A DNA stretch of 64,000 nt, taken from Apostichopus japonicus (Eukaryota; Echinodermata; Holothuroidea; Aspidochirotida; Stichopodidae). The DNA lies in assembly GCF_037975245.1 (NCBI RefSeq), contig NC_092573.1, positions 3,779,501 to 3,843,500 of the forward strand, given 5' to 3'. The notes beneath the pieces are model-generated. The model saw nothing but the letters and a program-made list of their open reading frames with translations. It was not told the DNA's origin and did not search any database. This document shows positions 55,785 to 64,000 of the stretch, piece after piece (positions within the stretch are counted from its first letter, which is position 1; each line of letters opens with the position of its first letter). Both the position numbers and the translations under genes were made by a program.

Positions 55785-58700
55785 TAATGGGTTTGCCCAT
55801 TTACAAACAACTTATGGAAAAAATGGCTTAAGTTGATAGGAAACTTATGTGAACCTTTAAAGTACATGCAATATCTAGATGATGAATAATAATCCAGTTT
55901 CTATATTTTTTTTATTTTTACTTCATTCAACCATTAAGGTTTGGCTAGAGTTAAAAAGGATAAGACCAGCTGCTTATAAGCCTTATCATATTTGGTTTCT
56001 TTGAAAGAAGGGGAAAAAAACGTATTTGCTACAAAATTCAAATACACCATTCCATTCCTTCCTTATAAAGGAATTGTTAAACTACTTAATCACTGATGTG
56101 CTATGTCTTAACTTACAGCCTAGGCTGTAGCATTGTTTTAAATTAATCTATACAGTTGAAAATTTTATTACTATTGGTATTTCATAACCTTTCCACACAT
56201 GTAAAAACCAATTTGAAAACTTTTCCCAGATCTGAATGAAAATCTGGAACATATATTGATCAGTATTGAATGTATGTTTAAAGGTTACAAAAGTTACATC
56301 ACATACTAACAAAATAAATAAAGGGCGATTTTTCTTTAAACAAAATGAGAAAAACATCAAATGAAAGCATTGATCTACACAGAAACTCATCTGAAGACAT
56401 TGTCCTCAGTCAGCTATATTCATTCCATTTGTAACAAATGTTCAAATGCTTATAGCTTCCATGATAAAGAGCCCCATGCTCTCTTTTCTTGATTTGTTAC
56501 ACATCTGTACAGCAATACATGATCTGTACATTACATTGCACAATCTATAGTTCACTTTATCATCAAAATGCACCATTCATTGAACTGAGGGGGCTATTCC
56601 AGAAGACATGACCTTGAAACTAAGACAGAGACCCAATGACTTCTTTTTTAACCTTTGCCGTTGTTTGCATAACTTAATGACGAAGACAGCATTCTAAGAA
56701 CTACGAAGAAGGCTTCACTGGAAAACTGCAAACCATGTGAGAGCATACTTCAAAATCGAACAGTCCTCATGATACACCCACAACAGAAATTTAAAATTAG
56801 CTATGAAATATATCAATAACAAACAGTGCTCAAGTGAGGATTTTTCCTCACTTTTCCAGACTTAACTTAAGACACAGAAGTGAGGTTTTTCCTTTCCTCT
56901 ACTTTTTCCATCTTTTCCCTTTATTTCATACTGTGTAGGAACCATGAGATATGTAGATTTCATCACTGGGAAAAGAATCTGTCTCCTGTTTACTTACAAT
57001 TAACATTCATGCATAACATCTACTCCAATGAGATCCAACAGAAAACGGTTGACTCTTTTCTGGTTCACAAAACTAAACTGATTTTGAGGACAGCTTTTAA
57101 TCAAGATTGTATGTCCCTGAGGTAATGTTAGCAGCAAGTCTGTTACCTTTTATGAAATGTGTAAAAGTAAGTTGGCCTGACGTTTCGATCTTAGCAGGAT
57201 CTTCTTCAGAGGCTAAATGACAAGTAACAGTAACAGAAGGGACAAAAACACGCACAGAATACAGACAGGTTAATGAGCATGGTGAACACAATGAGATACA
57301 TGTAAGGGGATTAGTAGACAAGGGATGGAGAGAAGAAAGCAACAGGGGAAGAGAAGACGTAGGAGATAAACAGTGGAGGGACAAAGGGAGGATTAAAGGA
57401 ACGGGGTAGGGAATAAACTGGAGAGGACAAAGACAGAAAGGTGTGGAGAAAAAATAAAGCAATAAATAAAATTAAAAAAATGAAAGAAATAAATAAAAAA
57501 GTCTACCCACCTCCTCTTCCTCTTTCCATAACTTCTTCCTAATTTGAGTGGAACTTGAGGGTCTCTCAGACTCGGAAGGCTTTTCCATTCCAAGTTCTTC
57601 TAGAAGGACATTTTGATGCAGCTCAGGCAAAGAATCCGGTCTCAGTAATCTGTTACCCTTTCTCTCTTCACTGTGTAAAGAGAGATTAAGAATGAGAGGA
57701 GAGAATAAATTTACTAGTCATGTTGTGATTAATTCAGTAGCAGCATTCTGTAAAATAGTGATAGCTTAACAGAAAGTCCAGATAGCAGTCTTTAATCTGC
57801 AAGTAACTTGATTTGGATGTTGCATCATAATCAAACAAGTTCATTATATATAGCTTCTGGGTCGGGTAGCCATTTCATACGTCAGAATTATTGAAACCAC
57901 TTGGAGTTGGTTTCACATGAAAGCCTAAAATAACTGGTCTCATTTAATGATTGGAAGTTGGAACTGGCTGCAAAGAAAACTTGAAAATAAGCAACAAGAC
58001 TGCTTTTTCACAGTTTCTGATAGAGAGATCTGCAATCTCAGTGTGGAAGGATGAAGCCATAGATAAGAGAACTTACTGTCAGAAATATCAGCAAGGGAAA
58101 ATGAGGTGAGTATTTCCTCTCAAGTGAGAACCTTGCTAACTTCAAACAAAACCTTTATTCCACATACAAATATCTGACTGACATTTACTCACACCTTAAT
58201 TCCACATACATATACTTTTAGGAGAAGCAGCATTTCAATTAAATTTATTTACTGAAATGATTCCAATGACCTCAAAAGACTTTCACTCAGAATAATTAAA
58301 TTTGAATGATTATATATCAGAGTTAGACTACTGCTAGGACCAATACATCAGGTCCTCTACTTTTACATATTAACCTACACAGGCCTTTTGCAGTAGATAA
58401 GCAGTTTGCCGACAGTTTTTTTTTCTCACTCTGAATAATTGTCAGAAGTTACAAATCCCTCATTCAAACTAGCACTGCGTGTAAATCTTACAGTATAAAC
58501 AGAGAGAATCAAGTCGACAGAAGCTGTTCAAAATATCATGCAACATTTTTAGCCAGAAAGACTCAACAGATTTAAAAGCTGCATAATAATAACTTTAATA
58601 AAATGAATTGGCCCAAAAGCACACACTTAAACAACAAACAAACACAATTACAATACACATTTACAATACACATACACATTTACGATTACTTCCAATTGTG

Positions 58701-61700
58701 CATAAAAAAAAGCTAATTTTCTCGGTTTTCAGGTTGTCAAGGTTTGTCAAGATTCTTCCTCAACATCCTTCCAGTTTTTGTCATAATGACAGTCATTTAC
58801 ATTAAACACAAAAAGTACAAATCAGCCCTTATTCCTGTGTTTTCATCAACTTTCTTGAACAACCAAGGGATGGCCATTTGGGACAACCTCAAATAAAACT
58901 AAACATTTCTCCAGAGTCCATCCTGTCAAGCATATTTCAAACTCACCTGCATATTTGTATACTACTCTTTTCATCTTGTAATGAATCTTCTTCCTCTGGT
59001 TCCTCGTAGAGGATTTCATCGACGACCACCGCCTCTGGTATCTCCTCAGGATGGTAGGTCCTCTCGTCCATATCGTCTAATGTGCTCTGCATCAGTTCTA
59101 CATCCGGCATGAACTCCAGTGCTTTCTTAGGCTGGATAGGAGGCATCTGTTGGTCCATGTCTCTGATCTCTTGTTCCACGGTCTTACTGTAGCCATGCCC
59201 ACGTTTGGGCCTGCTGCATTCGATCTGGCGAAAAACACACACAGAACGAGAATCTCGGGTGAAAAGTTAAAGCAGCTCGGTGTGTTCATAAGCATTGCAA
59301 TTTCTCCTGACATACAGAATACAGAACAAGTATGAATTATATTTAGTGGTTGGTGCAGGAATGTCTCAATTAAACTGAACCATAATAATACCTCAACAAA
59401 GTCTATTTCTTCAAGATTCAAAAGCAAATATCAACACTGTTGGCATAACCCTGTAATATTTTCAATTATGCATAGGACTCTAGTCTAATTAAACTTTGTA
59501 CTGCACAGTTTTAATTGTCATCAAATTTTCAGCCTAATTGCTAGTTATCTGACATCACATGGATATTTATTCTTCATAGAAACTGTAAATATACAAAAAC
59601 AATGAATCATACATAATTCCTTCATTGACAAATAGTGCACCAAGGTCATATACTTCAATATGTAATGATTTGCAACTACTTGCTCACTGGTAATGTCCGA
59701 TATAGTAGAAGTGTGGAGCATTTATCAGCATTTGTTCTCATTGCTCAAAGCGGCATAAAAAACATATATTAACATAGCTTGCTAAAAACCTTTGATGTCA
59801 ATAAGGTGCAGAAAAGTCCCAAAAAATCAAACCTTTTCGGTTGGATTTTAGTACTTGTTTTGCGAAGAAGTAAAAGAGCACAGGCATGCGAGGTAGAAAT
59901 ACAAAAAGGTCAACCGTAACAATGTTCTGTCGTTGCTTGCAATGCTTACCAGTTTTTTGTATGATAATGGCGCAAACGAGTCTTCTGCATTCAGTAGTCC
60001 TACTGTTGGGTTCTCTTCTTCCAAATCCAACAATTTGCCTTGTATGTCAGCAACGATGTATCTCCTGATGGCCAGTATGTTAAGACTGAGAAAGAAAATG
60101 AGCTTTGTGGTTCAACCCATGGTTCTTTTGAAATAGATTTTCTTGTCACCTCGTAAGACAATGGGATTTTACTTCAATCATTGAACTTTTTAAGTTACAC
60201 ATGCTTTTAGAACCTCCACCAGAGACAGTGTTTCCCTAAAAACTTGAAATGAACTGTATAAGAAAATATAGCAATTAAGAATTTAACTCTCTAGAAATAT
60301 AAAAATTTATCAAGGAAAGTGAGATCAACCCGTGCAATTATTCACCTGGTCCAAATGAAAACCAAAAATTGTCTTTACCCATATGGTTTCGTGACAATGA
60401 CTGTAAAACCTGATTCTTTGTTTTATTGAACCTAGTAGTTTTATACTACAGCATTCATTTGTAGCAATTTAAGCTACAAACACTTATCCCAAAAAAGAAT
60501 AACTATGTGAAATTATACAGTAATATCTCCAATGGAATTTGTCTAGATTTTCACATATTTTTCGCATAACGCCTGTCAAGGAAGTACGGTATATGGAATC
60601 ATTTCTTGGTTTGATATCAAGACTGTTTTTGCATCTACGCATGATTGGCTATGTTGAAGCAAAACTCTGATTCCTGATTTATGGTGATCAATTTTACATT
60701 GAGCTCGCATTGTTCTTGAGGTTAGTACAAATACACCATCCGACCATTTATTCATCACTTGAAACTATGATTACACACTCTGTGTTTAGTTACATTTCTA
60801 TTTACAAACCTATGCACTAAACAGTGTTCCTTTGTCTTTTTTGTTTTTTGTATGCAGTACCACACTACATTCCTTACATTCCCTACATTCCTTATCTCAG
60901 CTAGAGCTCAATATGCACAAAGTTCTTCATTTTTTACTCATTAGTAATGTTATAAGTCAATTTTATCAGTACGACCTGAACAGTACGGCACAAAGTCATT
61001 ATAAGTGACAAAAATTGCATATTTGCCAAAGTGGAAAATACTTTAGATAAAAAAGAAAAACATGCATGGTGTCATTTAGGTCCTCATCAGGTTCAAGTTT
61101 TTTTTTTTTTTTCTTTTAAGACATGCATATTAATGAGGTACTGCAAACCATGTAGCTATTCTTTCCTGTTTAATATCCATTATTTTATTGAAATTTAAAA
61201 AAAAAAGGGAGGGGGGACAGTAAATAAAGTGTTTTGAAAAGATACCATACTGTTTGGTAGGTCAATGTGCTACCTAAATGCAAGGCTGATATTAAGTTTT
61301 GTTCAATACTGTAGTGACAAACAAAGAACATGGAAATTTGCTACAAACGAACACACTCACAATTTGTTAGCATCCAAGGACAGCTGAGCTTTTAGACGAC
61401 TTATATTTGCCTGTTCACTGAAGACACCCCTGCTGTTCAGAACTGTGAAAAAGCAACACGACAGACACATTGGACTCGTGCATAGGACAAATATTGATTC
61501 AAATAATGAAAGGAACCGTCAGTGTGAAGGATATCAAAAAGACAAACACATTGAGATAATGCGTAGGACAAATATTGGTTCAACGATACAATTGAAACTT
61601 CGATAACTTTATGAATGAAAACAAAGTTTGAAGGAATTCAAGCATGGCAAAGCGAAGTGTGATATAAATGAATTCAACTTGATACACACATACATACAAA

Positions 61701-62224
61701 AATGGTGATCTAGTTGAAGACTATTTTAAGAGGCCAAATGTAGGCTTAAGGCCAAAATACCACCTATATCATTTGCTCTTTGGTTATTTTATCTGCACTG
61801 TACTGAAGTAATGTTCAATATGGAGTCAGAGTTTGAAAAAGTTGGTAAGATACTTTGGTTGCACTCTTCTCTGCTGCACAATACAGACATAAAGTGGCAG
61901 CCCCAACAGGAGTAGCTACACAAGCAAGGATCAACTCACTCATTCTCTATAAAAAAAAACACTTGTCAAGGAGACTTACTGTATGTTTGCTATAAGCCAA
62001 TCAGACTCTTAAAGGTGAAATTATTCACATTTCTAGTTTTTGACTCAGTGTTTACCTTTCGCCTTTTCCACATAATGATGGAATATCTGCTGACAGACTG
62101 TCACAATATGCACTGTTATCCTCCTTTGAAGCTCTTTATTCTCCTCGGGAGTCAGAAAGGGATCGTCCACTTGTCTTCGAATGTCGGGCCAAATGCAATT
62201 GACTTCCCCCATGATAACACCAGC
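32317..62224 (-). CDS. CCDC87: CCDC87-like coiled-coil protein, 18 exons, 5' end missing
   Basis: Spliced gene reconstructed by eye. The 18 exons total 2844 nt, which gives 947 residues plus a TGA stop, and phases agree at every junction. Similarity to vertebrate CCDC87 (as I remember it) runs along the whole length. Shared blocks include RGVFSEQA (residues about 60-67), a PQPATVTTKLR block (about 374), VDANTIKRMD (about 420), DYIKYLS (about 600), YLGVVFHFYDHE (about 612), LDMAIKYSS (about 784), DPDRFF (about 831) and GRPYLDKM followed by EMLYWLQQ near the C terminus. Vertebrate CCDC87 is about 850 residues, so this protein is longer, partly through an inserted Ser-rich exon. In mouse the gene is tied to sperm head shape and acrosome function; that is family knowledge and not shown here. 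The N-terminal exon or exons were not found. The span includes introns holding minisatellites and TE fragments. Identity is near certain; a few exon borders could shift by some bases. Confidence 0.93.
33061..33148. repeat. (CA)n and (ATA)n microsatellites
   Basis: A short CA-rich run at 33067-33086 and about six ATA units at 33127-33148, in the last CCDC87 intron. Confidence 0.8.
34740..34850 (-). repeat. Degenerate tRNA-derived SINE-like sequence
   Basis: On the minus strand an A-box-like gtagccataggc is followed about 50 bp later by a B-box-like gaggttgtgggttccagcc, then a short tail and a T run. Both boxes deviate from consensus, so this is a decayed copy at best. Confidence 0.4.
34943..35085 (-). 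CDS. CCDC87: CCDC87 visible exon 17
   Basis: A 143-nt exon with acceptor tccacacag/GTCAAAG and donor TACCAG/gtgaat. It is a basic, helical segment ending RYQDMVTYQ. The terminal VTYQ joins GRPYLDKM of the next exon, just as VTFK joins GRRYLDKM in vertebrates, so no exon is missing between them. The upstream intron happens to stay open in this frame for about 110 codons. Confidence 0.93.
35933..36047 (-). CDS. CCDC87: CCDC87 visible exon 16
   Basis: A 115-nt exon with acceptor gtcttacag/TCTATAG and donor AAAAAG/gttagt. It encodes IEAWEVAVDLILQREAILSK and then FASDPDRFFQK, matching VNAWERALKPIQLREALLARL and ASNPNRFFKK. Confidence 0.95.
37783..38060. repeat. Tandem repeat of about 85-bp units
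   Basis: About three diverged copies, each with cactacattacaggaacact or part of it, a ctctctatat stretch, an acagtgg(c/t)c stretch and tgtctatgtggtgttt. Frames across it give repeated peptides that are not protein-coding. Confidence 0.85.
40067..40138 (+). repeat. tRNA-derived SINE head (tRNA-like fold)
   Basis: A tRNA-like 72 nt with acceptor strands gcatcca and tggaggc (6 of 7 pairs), A box tagcctagtgg, a 7-nt anticodon-type loop atataaa, T stem ctggg/cccgg and B box ggttcgaatcc. It is followed by a T run and a non-tRNA body (cactgtcctggattttccaa). The loop would give an odd AUA anticodon and the anticodon stem is weak, so I call it a SINE and not a working tRNA gene. The minus-strand frame reads PPPGFEPRPHALYADTLTTR, a familiar SINE by-product. 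Confidence 0.8.
40760..44700 (+). repeat. 38-bp minisatellite array, about 86 core units
   Basis: The core at about 41147-44428 consists of near-identical 38-bp units: actcaaagata(c/t)tagaac followed by tcaaagaagaggatatgttg. Frequent variants are ATT/ACT, GAGGAT/GAAGAT and TTG/CTG, plus occasional shortened units. Both edges (40760-41146 and 44429-44700) are strongly diverged relatives. The unit length is not a multiple of three and every frame has stops, so it is non-coding. It lies in the largest CCDC87 intron. Confidence 0.97.
46168..46236. repeat. Two-copy direct repeat, about 25 bp
   Basis: tatggaaatacatatctata occurs twice in succession, separated by a few bases. Confidence 0.85.
46330..47172. 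repeat. 59/70-bp tandem array
   Basis: About 13 units containing atcaaatgacttgatccaat, then ctctgttcc, then gactgtaaccat. Short units have ccatcaagac and long ones insert cccctaacatcagg. The two types partly alternate. It lies in the same CCDC87 intron as the 38-bp array. Confidence 0.93.
47755..47875. repeat. Two-copy direct repeat, about 62 bp
   Basis: The stretch with ttgttgctgtcagtgatatt and ggtaagtttcttatcagttt is repeated once with a few changes, next to CCDC87 exon 15. Confidence 0.85.
47988..48140 (-). CDS. CCDC87: CCDC87 visible exon 15
   Basis: A 153-nt symmetrical exon with acceptor cattttcag/GCAAGT and donor GTAGAG/gtatga. It contains RLEAVWNSLQMPDHLRLDMA followed by IKYSS, matching HLEQLWSVLEVPDKDQVDMT and IKYSS of human CCDC87. 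It is followed by the 11.9-kb intron that holds the satellite arrays. Confidence 0.95.
48582..48775 (-). CDS. CCDC87: CCDC87 visible exon 14 (Ser/Thr-rich insertion)
   Basis: A 194-nt exon with acceptor cattttacag/AGGACC and donor GATACA/gtgagt. It encodes a low-complexity stretch with HRTHSGKVRIVKSHSS and RSSSRSGLSR motifs, rich in Ser, Thr and basic residues. I know no counterpart in vertebrate CCDC87. The phases fit both neighbours exactly, so it is a true coding exon and probably a disordered insertion. Confidence 0.87.
49414..49529 (-). CDS. CCDC87: CCDC87 visible exon 13
   Basis: A 116-nt exon with acceptor tttctaacag/GGAAAG and donor CTAGAAG/gtaagc. It contains FTEGMWNVATVTLGGLGRDP, in line with the GEWDWNTVLEHRLGAGK block of vertebrates. 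Confidence 0.9.
50132..50244 (-). CDS. CCDC87: CCDC87 visible exon 12
   Basis: A 113-nt exon with acceptor cttcttacag/GAAAGT and donor GAAAA/gtgagt. It encodes ESDYLGVVFHFYDHEGS, matching ETDFLHVIFHMHEEE in human, followed by an acidic helix (DDKSETDEERLAQMAKE). Confidence 0.94.
50545..50610 (-). pseudogene. Decayed tandem copy of the 3' end of CCDC87 exon 11
   Basis: About 66 bp nearly identical to 50693-50758, including the donor junction, lying 148 bp away. On the minus strand the copy reads W-L-A-W-stop-K-N: a TGG codon has become TAG. A Lys has also become Gln in the YIKYLS motif. Flanking intron sequence (the taagaatac...gttagtgg stretch and the purine-rich block) is duplicated too, so this is a segmental tandem duplication and not a retrocopy. 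If spliced in, it would truncate the protein. Confidence 0.8.
50695..50980 (-). CDS. CCDC87: CCDC87 visible exon 11 (largest)
   Basis: A 286-nt exon with acceptor cattacacag/TCCAAT and donor ACACAG/gtgaga. The first two thirds are Gly/Pro/Asn-rich low complexity. The end, SWLAWWKNTVSSEDYIKYLS, matches the WKTTLSVDDYFKYL block of vertebrates. The 3' end of this exon has a decayed copy 148 bp downstream (see 50545-50610). Confidence 0.92.
51591..51754 (-). CDS. CCDC87: CCDC87 visible exon 10
   Basis: A 164-nt exon with acceptor catcattag/GATGAC and donor GCCAAAG/gtaacc. It contains RVINSELSAINEPPWGED, similar to the QIINPELVGLYSQR segment of vertebrate CCDC87. It ends with two bases of a split codon. 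Confidence 0.9.
52350..52389. repeat. (TA)n microsatellite
   Basis: About 40 bp of alternating TA in a CCDC87 intron. Confidence 0.95.
52601..52717 (-). CDS. CCDC87: CCDC87 visible exon 9
   Basis: A 117-nt symmetrical exon with acceptor ctcttcag/GTTGAT and donor GACGGG/gtgagt. It encodes VDANTIKRMDSNLFRGQEIN then EVYNEIMKTL, aligned with PKAIEKMDIDNFVGS and EVYKELMSHV in vertebrates. Confidence 0.93.
53383..53548 (-). CDS. CCDC87: CCDC87 visible exon 8 (best conserved core)
   Basis: A 166-nt exon with acceptor ccaccgaaag/GTACAAAG and donor GACGAG/gtacgt. It contains HPQPATVTTKLRDKSVV and YKTVFNELTDE. These match HPQPVTITLKLRNEVVV and YNHLAGELDPK of the human protein almost position for position, and this is the exon that fixes the identification. 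Confidence 0.95.
53903..54003 (-). CDS. CCDC87: CCDC87 visible exon 7 (coiled coil)
   Basis: A 101-nt exon with acceptor tttcgtag/GCGGTA and donor GGAGAG/gttggt. It encodes a highly charged helix (MLQKKMKEMEAERTKKEEEE) predicted to be coiled coil, at the position of the HRLEELEKMLRNLQEEE coiled coil of vertebrate CCDC87. Confidence 0.88.
54456..54620 (-). CDS. CCDC87: CCDC87 visible exon 6
   Basis: A 165-nt exon, phase 0 at both ends, with acceptor tctatatag/GTTAGT and donor CTGCAG/gtagct. It contains TRDLQQLSVY and ends DLPPLLQ, matching the DLKQL...LPPLLG segment of vertebrates. A symmetrical exon like this could be skipped without shifting the frame. Confidence 0.88.
55732..55782. repeat. 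(TA)n microsatellite
   Basis: About 50 bp of alternating TA in the 2.9-kb intron between visible exons 5 and 6. Confidence 0.95.
57097..57462 (-). mobile_element. Dispersed retroelement fragment with hammerhead-like motif
   Basis: The minus strand carries tctgaagaagatcctgc and then gatcgaaacgtcaggcc (57173-57211). I recognise this string from dispersed repeats in many marine invertebrate genomes. CTGAAGA and GAAAC flanking a GATC/GATC pairing resemble a hammerhead ribozyme core, as found in Penelope-like elements. The remainder (57230-57462) is purine-rich filler. There is no reverse transcriptase here. Confidence 0.5.
57511..57670 (-). CDS. CCDC87: CCDC87 visible exon 5
   Basis: A 160-nt exon with acceptor tttacacag/TGAAG and donor GAGGAG/gtgggt. 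It contains LLRPDSLPELHQNVLLEELG, which resembles the MPSL...DELGLP stretch of vertebrate CCDC87, and then runs into a charged KKLWKEEEE tail. Confidence 0.88.
58947..59224 (-). CDS. CCDC87: CCDC87 visible exon 4 (acidic region)
   Basis: A 278-nt exon with acceptor ttttcgccag/ATCGAA and donor TGCAG/gtgagt. The product is strongly acidic towards its end (EEPEEEDSLQDEKSS). It is poorly conserved with vertebrates, but phase continuity with both neighbours supports it. It ends with two bases of a Ser codon. Confidence 0.87.
59225..59949. other. Intron between visible exons 3 and 4
   Basis: AT-rich, no repeats of note and no further exon recognised. Confidence 0.6.
59950..60085 (-). CDS. CCDC87: CCDC87 visible exon 3
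   Basis: A 136-nt exon with acceptor ctttctcag/TCTTAAC and donor AAACTG/gtaagc. It completes a Phe codon and ends in phase 0. It contains VADIQGKLLDLEEENP, an acidic helical stretch matching the vertebrate segment that follows the PRGVF block. Confidence 0.88.
60086..61360. other. Intron between visible exons 2 and 3
   Basis: AT-rich with short T/A homopolymers and a small attccctacattcc-type repeat near 60865. Nothing else seen. Confidence 0.6.
61361..61442 (-). CDS. CCDC87: CCDC87 visible exon 2
   Basis: An 82-nt exon. The acceptor is tttcacag/TTCTG and the donor AAATT/gtgagt. It encodes LNSRGVFSEQANISRLKAQL, matching the PRGVF signature of the family. It is too short to show up as a free-standing ORF and was found by frame continuity from the exon before it. 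Confidence 0.9.
62056..62224 (-). CDS. CCDC87: CCDC87 visible exon 1 (internal, residues 1-56 of the partial protein)
   Basis: This is the first exon I can place. The acceptor is ttgcag/GCTGG and the donor AAAG/gtaaac. It encodes a block containing VIMGEVNCIWPDI and ending in a helical QQIFHHYVEKAKG, which lines up with the VILDELKCSW region about 90 residues into vertebrate CCDC87. There must therefore be an upstream exon. It ends with one base of a split Val codon. Confidence 0.9.
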
Positions 62225-64000
62225 CTGCAAGAAATGGAATGCGTAAATTAATTATAGGGGCTTGTATTCAAATTTATACCCCCTCTCACATCCACCCCCT
62301 ACCCATCCCCATCGTTGACAAGGAAAGCAAACTTCTAAGTGCCAACTAGAAGGAGCATACAGTATGTAAGCAAGAGCCTTGCTTATTCTGTGATACAACT
62401 AATCTAAATTCACCAAAAATTGAAACCTCCTTCCATCTTTAGTAGTTATCACTCAAAGGCACAACAACTGTGACCAATTGGAATGCCACCTCATTGAACA
62501 CATGAATCGAAGCATATATATGCATTAAGTGTTCGTAACATACTGTTTAAATGAGGTAAACCTTCACAATATTATTTGTTGTCAACAAGGAATGCATTTC
62601 TCATTTCAATCTTCTGAAATGTTTTTTTTTTACTATTTCTTCAACATGATCAAACAGCACATGCAATTTCATAGAGAAAATCAAAGAATTAGGTCTTGTA
62701 ATCAAGTTGCATGCAAGTAGATCTGTATGCAGGGCTCAAATATAATCACGTCTGACAACCTAAAACCCTGCTTAGGTTGTCATACGCACGACTAGCTTAT
62801 TTGCCGTAAGTGTTCAACACTTCGAACAAAACTTGGAAAATCCTATTCTTTAAAGTAAAAAATCCAACCCAAAAATACTATAGTAGCTCTCCATACATAT
62901 TAGAAAATGTGTACACTTTAGCTGTATGTGCATACTGTACATATGCACTAATGGTTACCAACAGTATCGTATACTTTGAACACTACAGACCCTGCTTGCC
63001 TTCCGCCTCATGGCCACAAGCACGTATGACAGGCTAGCTGGAGCACAACGTGTATGCAGTACTATACTTTGCATGTGGGCATACCACATGCTCATTTATG
63101 TTGCTGCAAAGTACATGATGTATACCCTGGGCTTGCCCTCTATCTCTGGAAATGATCGGAAACGATTACGGAAACTTTTTTTTAATACCAGAGAATTTCT
63201 GCAACCCAACATGATGAATCATAAACAGTGTCATACACCACATAAAATTTGTATACAGTTCTACCCAAGATTTGTCGATCTCCATAAGACTATTCATTAA
63301 GAGTGAGACTCAGGCCGAAAGACTAGGCCTGCATAGCCTAACATTACGGTACTCACATGCAAGGTTAAATCGATACATTTTATTATCACTTAAGGTCAGC
63401 TCTCTTGCAAGGCTCACCATTTTTAAAAATCCAAATGCTTTCATTTGGACGACCCAAAAATTCTTTGGACAACCAAATATGAAGGCAAGTTTGTCCGAAG
63501 GACGACCTTAAAGCAGCATTTTGCGTCCTTTTCTATGATTTTTCTCAACCTCACTGATTCCACTTTGCCATAACGACATACATAAGTAGCTAATCTATTT
63601 ATATTTTACTTCAAATGGTGGCATAAAAGTCGAAAAAATTGCAACTTTCAACTTTGTTGTTCTCCAAGATATTTTCCGTTGGGAACCCAATAAACCTCGC
63701 CCATAATATGAATATTTAAAACACTACGAACGTCATTGACAGATACATAATATAACACCACGCTTGATTTGTGTACAGTCTATATGGCAGTTGTACCAGG
63801 GAGTTGCATAACAACTCCCTCGTACAACCAACGCGAAGTCTTGAATCTATTTTTAGCAACGGCTCATAACTAAACCTGCATCTCTGATTGGTTGAATTCA
63901 AACTAGTGGGTTTGGCGGAATTGTATGCCATTAATTTTAACTGTGAAATTTGTCGAGGACACTCTTCTCATTTATCGACATAAATCGTTAATTACTCGCT
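62225..64000. other. Upstream part of CCDC87: intron and/or promoter
   Basis: An N-terminal CCDC87 exon is expected upstream of 62224, but no segment here gives a convincing match. An inverted CCAAT box lies at 63887-63891 and a strong palindrome at 63790-63828. The 5' end may lie here or past the window. Confidence 0.45.
63790..63828. promoter_or_regulatory. 39-bp near-perfect palindrome with X-box-like core
   Basis: Two 17-bp arms (63790-63806 and 63812-63828) match at 16 of 17 positions around a 5-base spacer. The centre gttgcataacaac resembles an RFX-type X-box lacking one base. A regulatory role is inference. Confidence 0.4.

Noticed and set aside
57097-57462. 121-codon minus-strand ORF
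   Set aside because: Comes from a dispersed repeat (EEDPAKIETSGQ-type peptide) and purine-rich filler, not a gene.
63716-63931. Minus-strand ATG frame considered as the first CCDC87 exon
   Set aside because: No resemblance to the N terminus of the family and no good donor in the right phase; its start overlaps a CCAAT box.

Overview
This is an AT-rich eukaryotic window with no operons, no long intact transposon ORFs and spliced genes. Very long (TA)n tracts, tRNA-derived SINE sequence, hAT-type MITEs rich in G runs, minisatellite arrays and a frequent TAGGCCTA-like word all suggest a marine invertebrate. A deuterostome such as an echinoderm is my best guess. The species assignment is an inference and is not shown by any single feature.

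The one gene I can reconstruct with confidence lies on the minus strand, 62224 down to 32317. It is an orthologue of CCDC87, a coiled-coil protein linked to sperm function. I placed 18 exons by eye, each with an AG acceptor and GT donor. All phases match across the 17 junctions, and together they give an open frame of 2844 nt (947 residues plus TGA). The N-terminal roughly 60-100 residues and the promoter are not identified; they lie in 62.3-64 kb or beyond the window. The 3' UTR probably ends near an AATAAA about 255 nt past the stop. In this genome the gene is split into at least 18 exons, whereas as far as I remember the mammalian coding region is a single exon.

Layout: 1-9.8 kb, AT-rich sequence without recognisable genes. 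9.77-10.0 kb, a 230-bp (TA)n tract. 10.85-12.14 kb, a 37/38-bp minisatellite with a higher-order pattern. 14.4-24.4 kb, a zone of hAT-like MITEs: five elements, each with terminal inverted repeats and an 8-bp target duplication (two perfect, three with 7/8 identity), plus long G/C homopolymers. 20.49-20.99 kb, an unassigned coding-like but frame-broken segment on the minus strand. 24-32 kb, no recognisable gene. 32.3-62.2 kb, the CCDC87 gene. Its 11.9-kb intron (36048-47987) holds a tRNA-derived SINE, an 85-bp tandem repeat, a 3.3-kb 38-bp minisatellite of about 86 units and a third 59/70-bp array. 62.2-64 kb, upstream sequence with a 39-bp near-perfect palindrome containing an X-box-like core.

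Notable points: the intron-rich CCDC87 structure, a tandem duplication of the 3' end of one of its exons that has acquired a stop codon, the density of hAT MITEs, the two independent 38-bp minisatellites, and a hammerhead-like motif in a dispersed repeat inside a CCDC87 intron.
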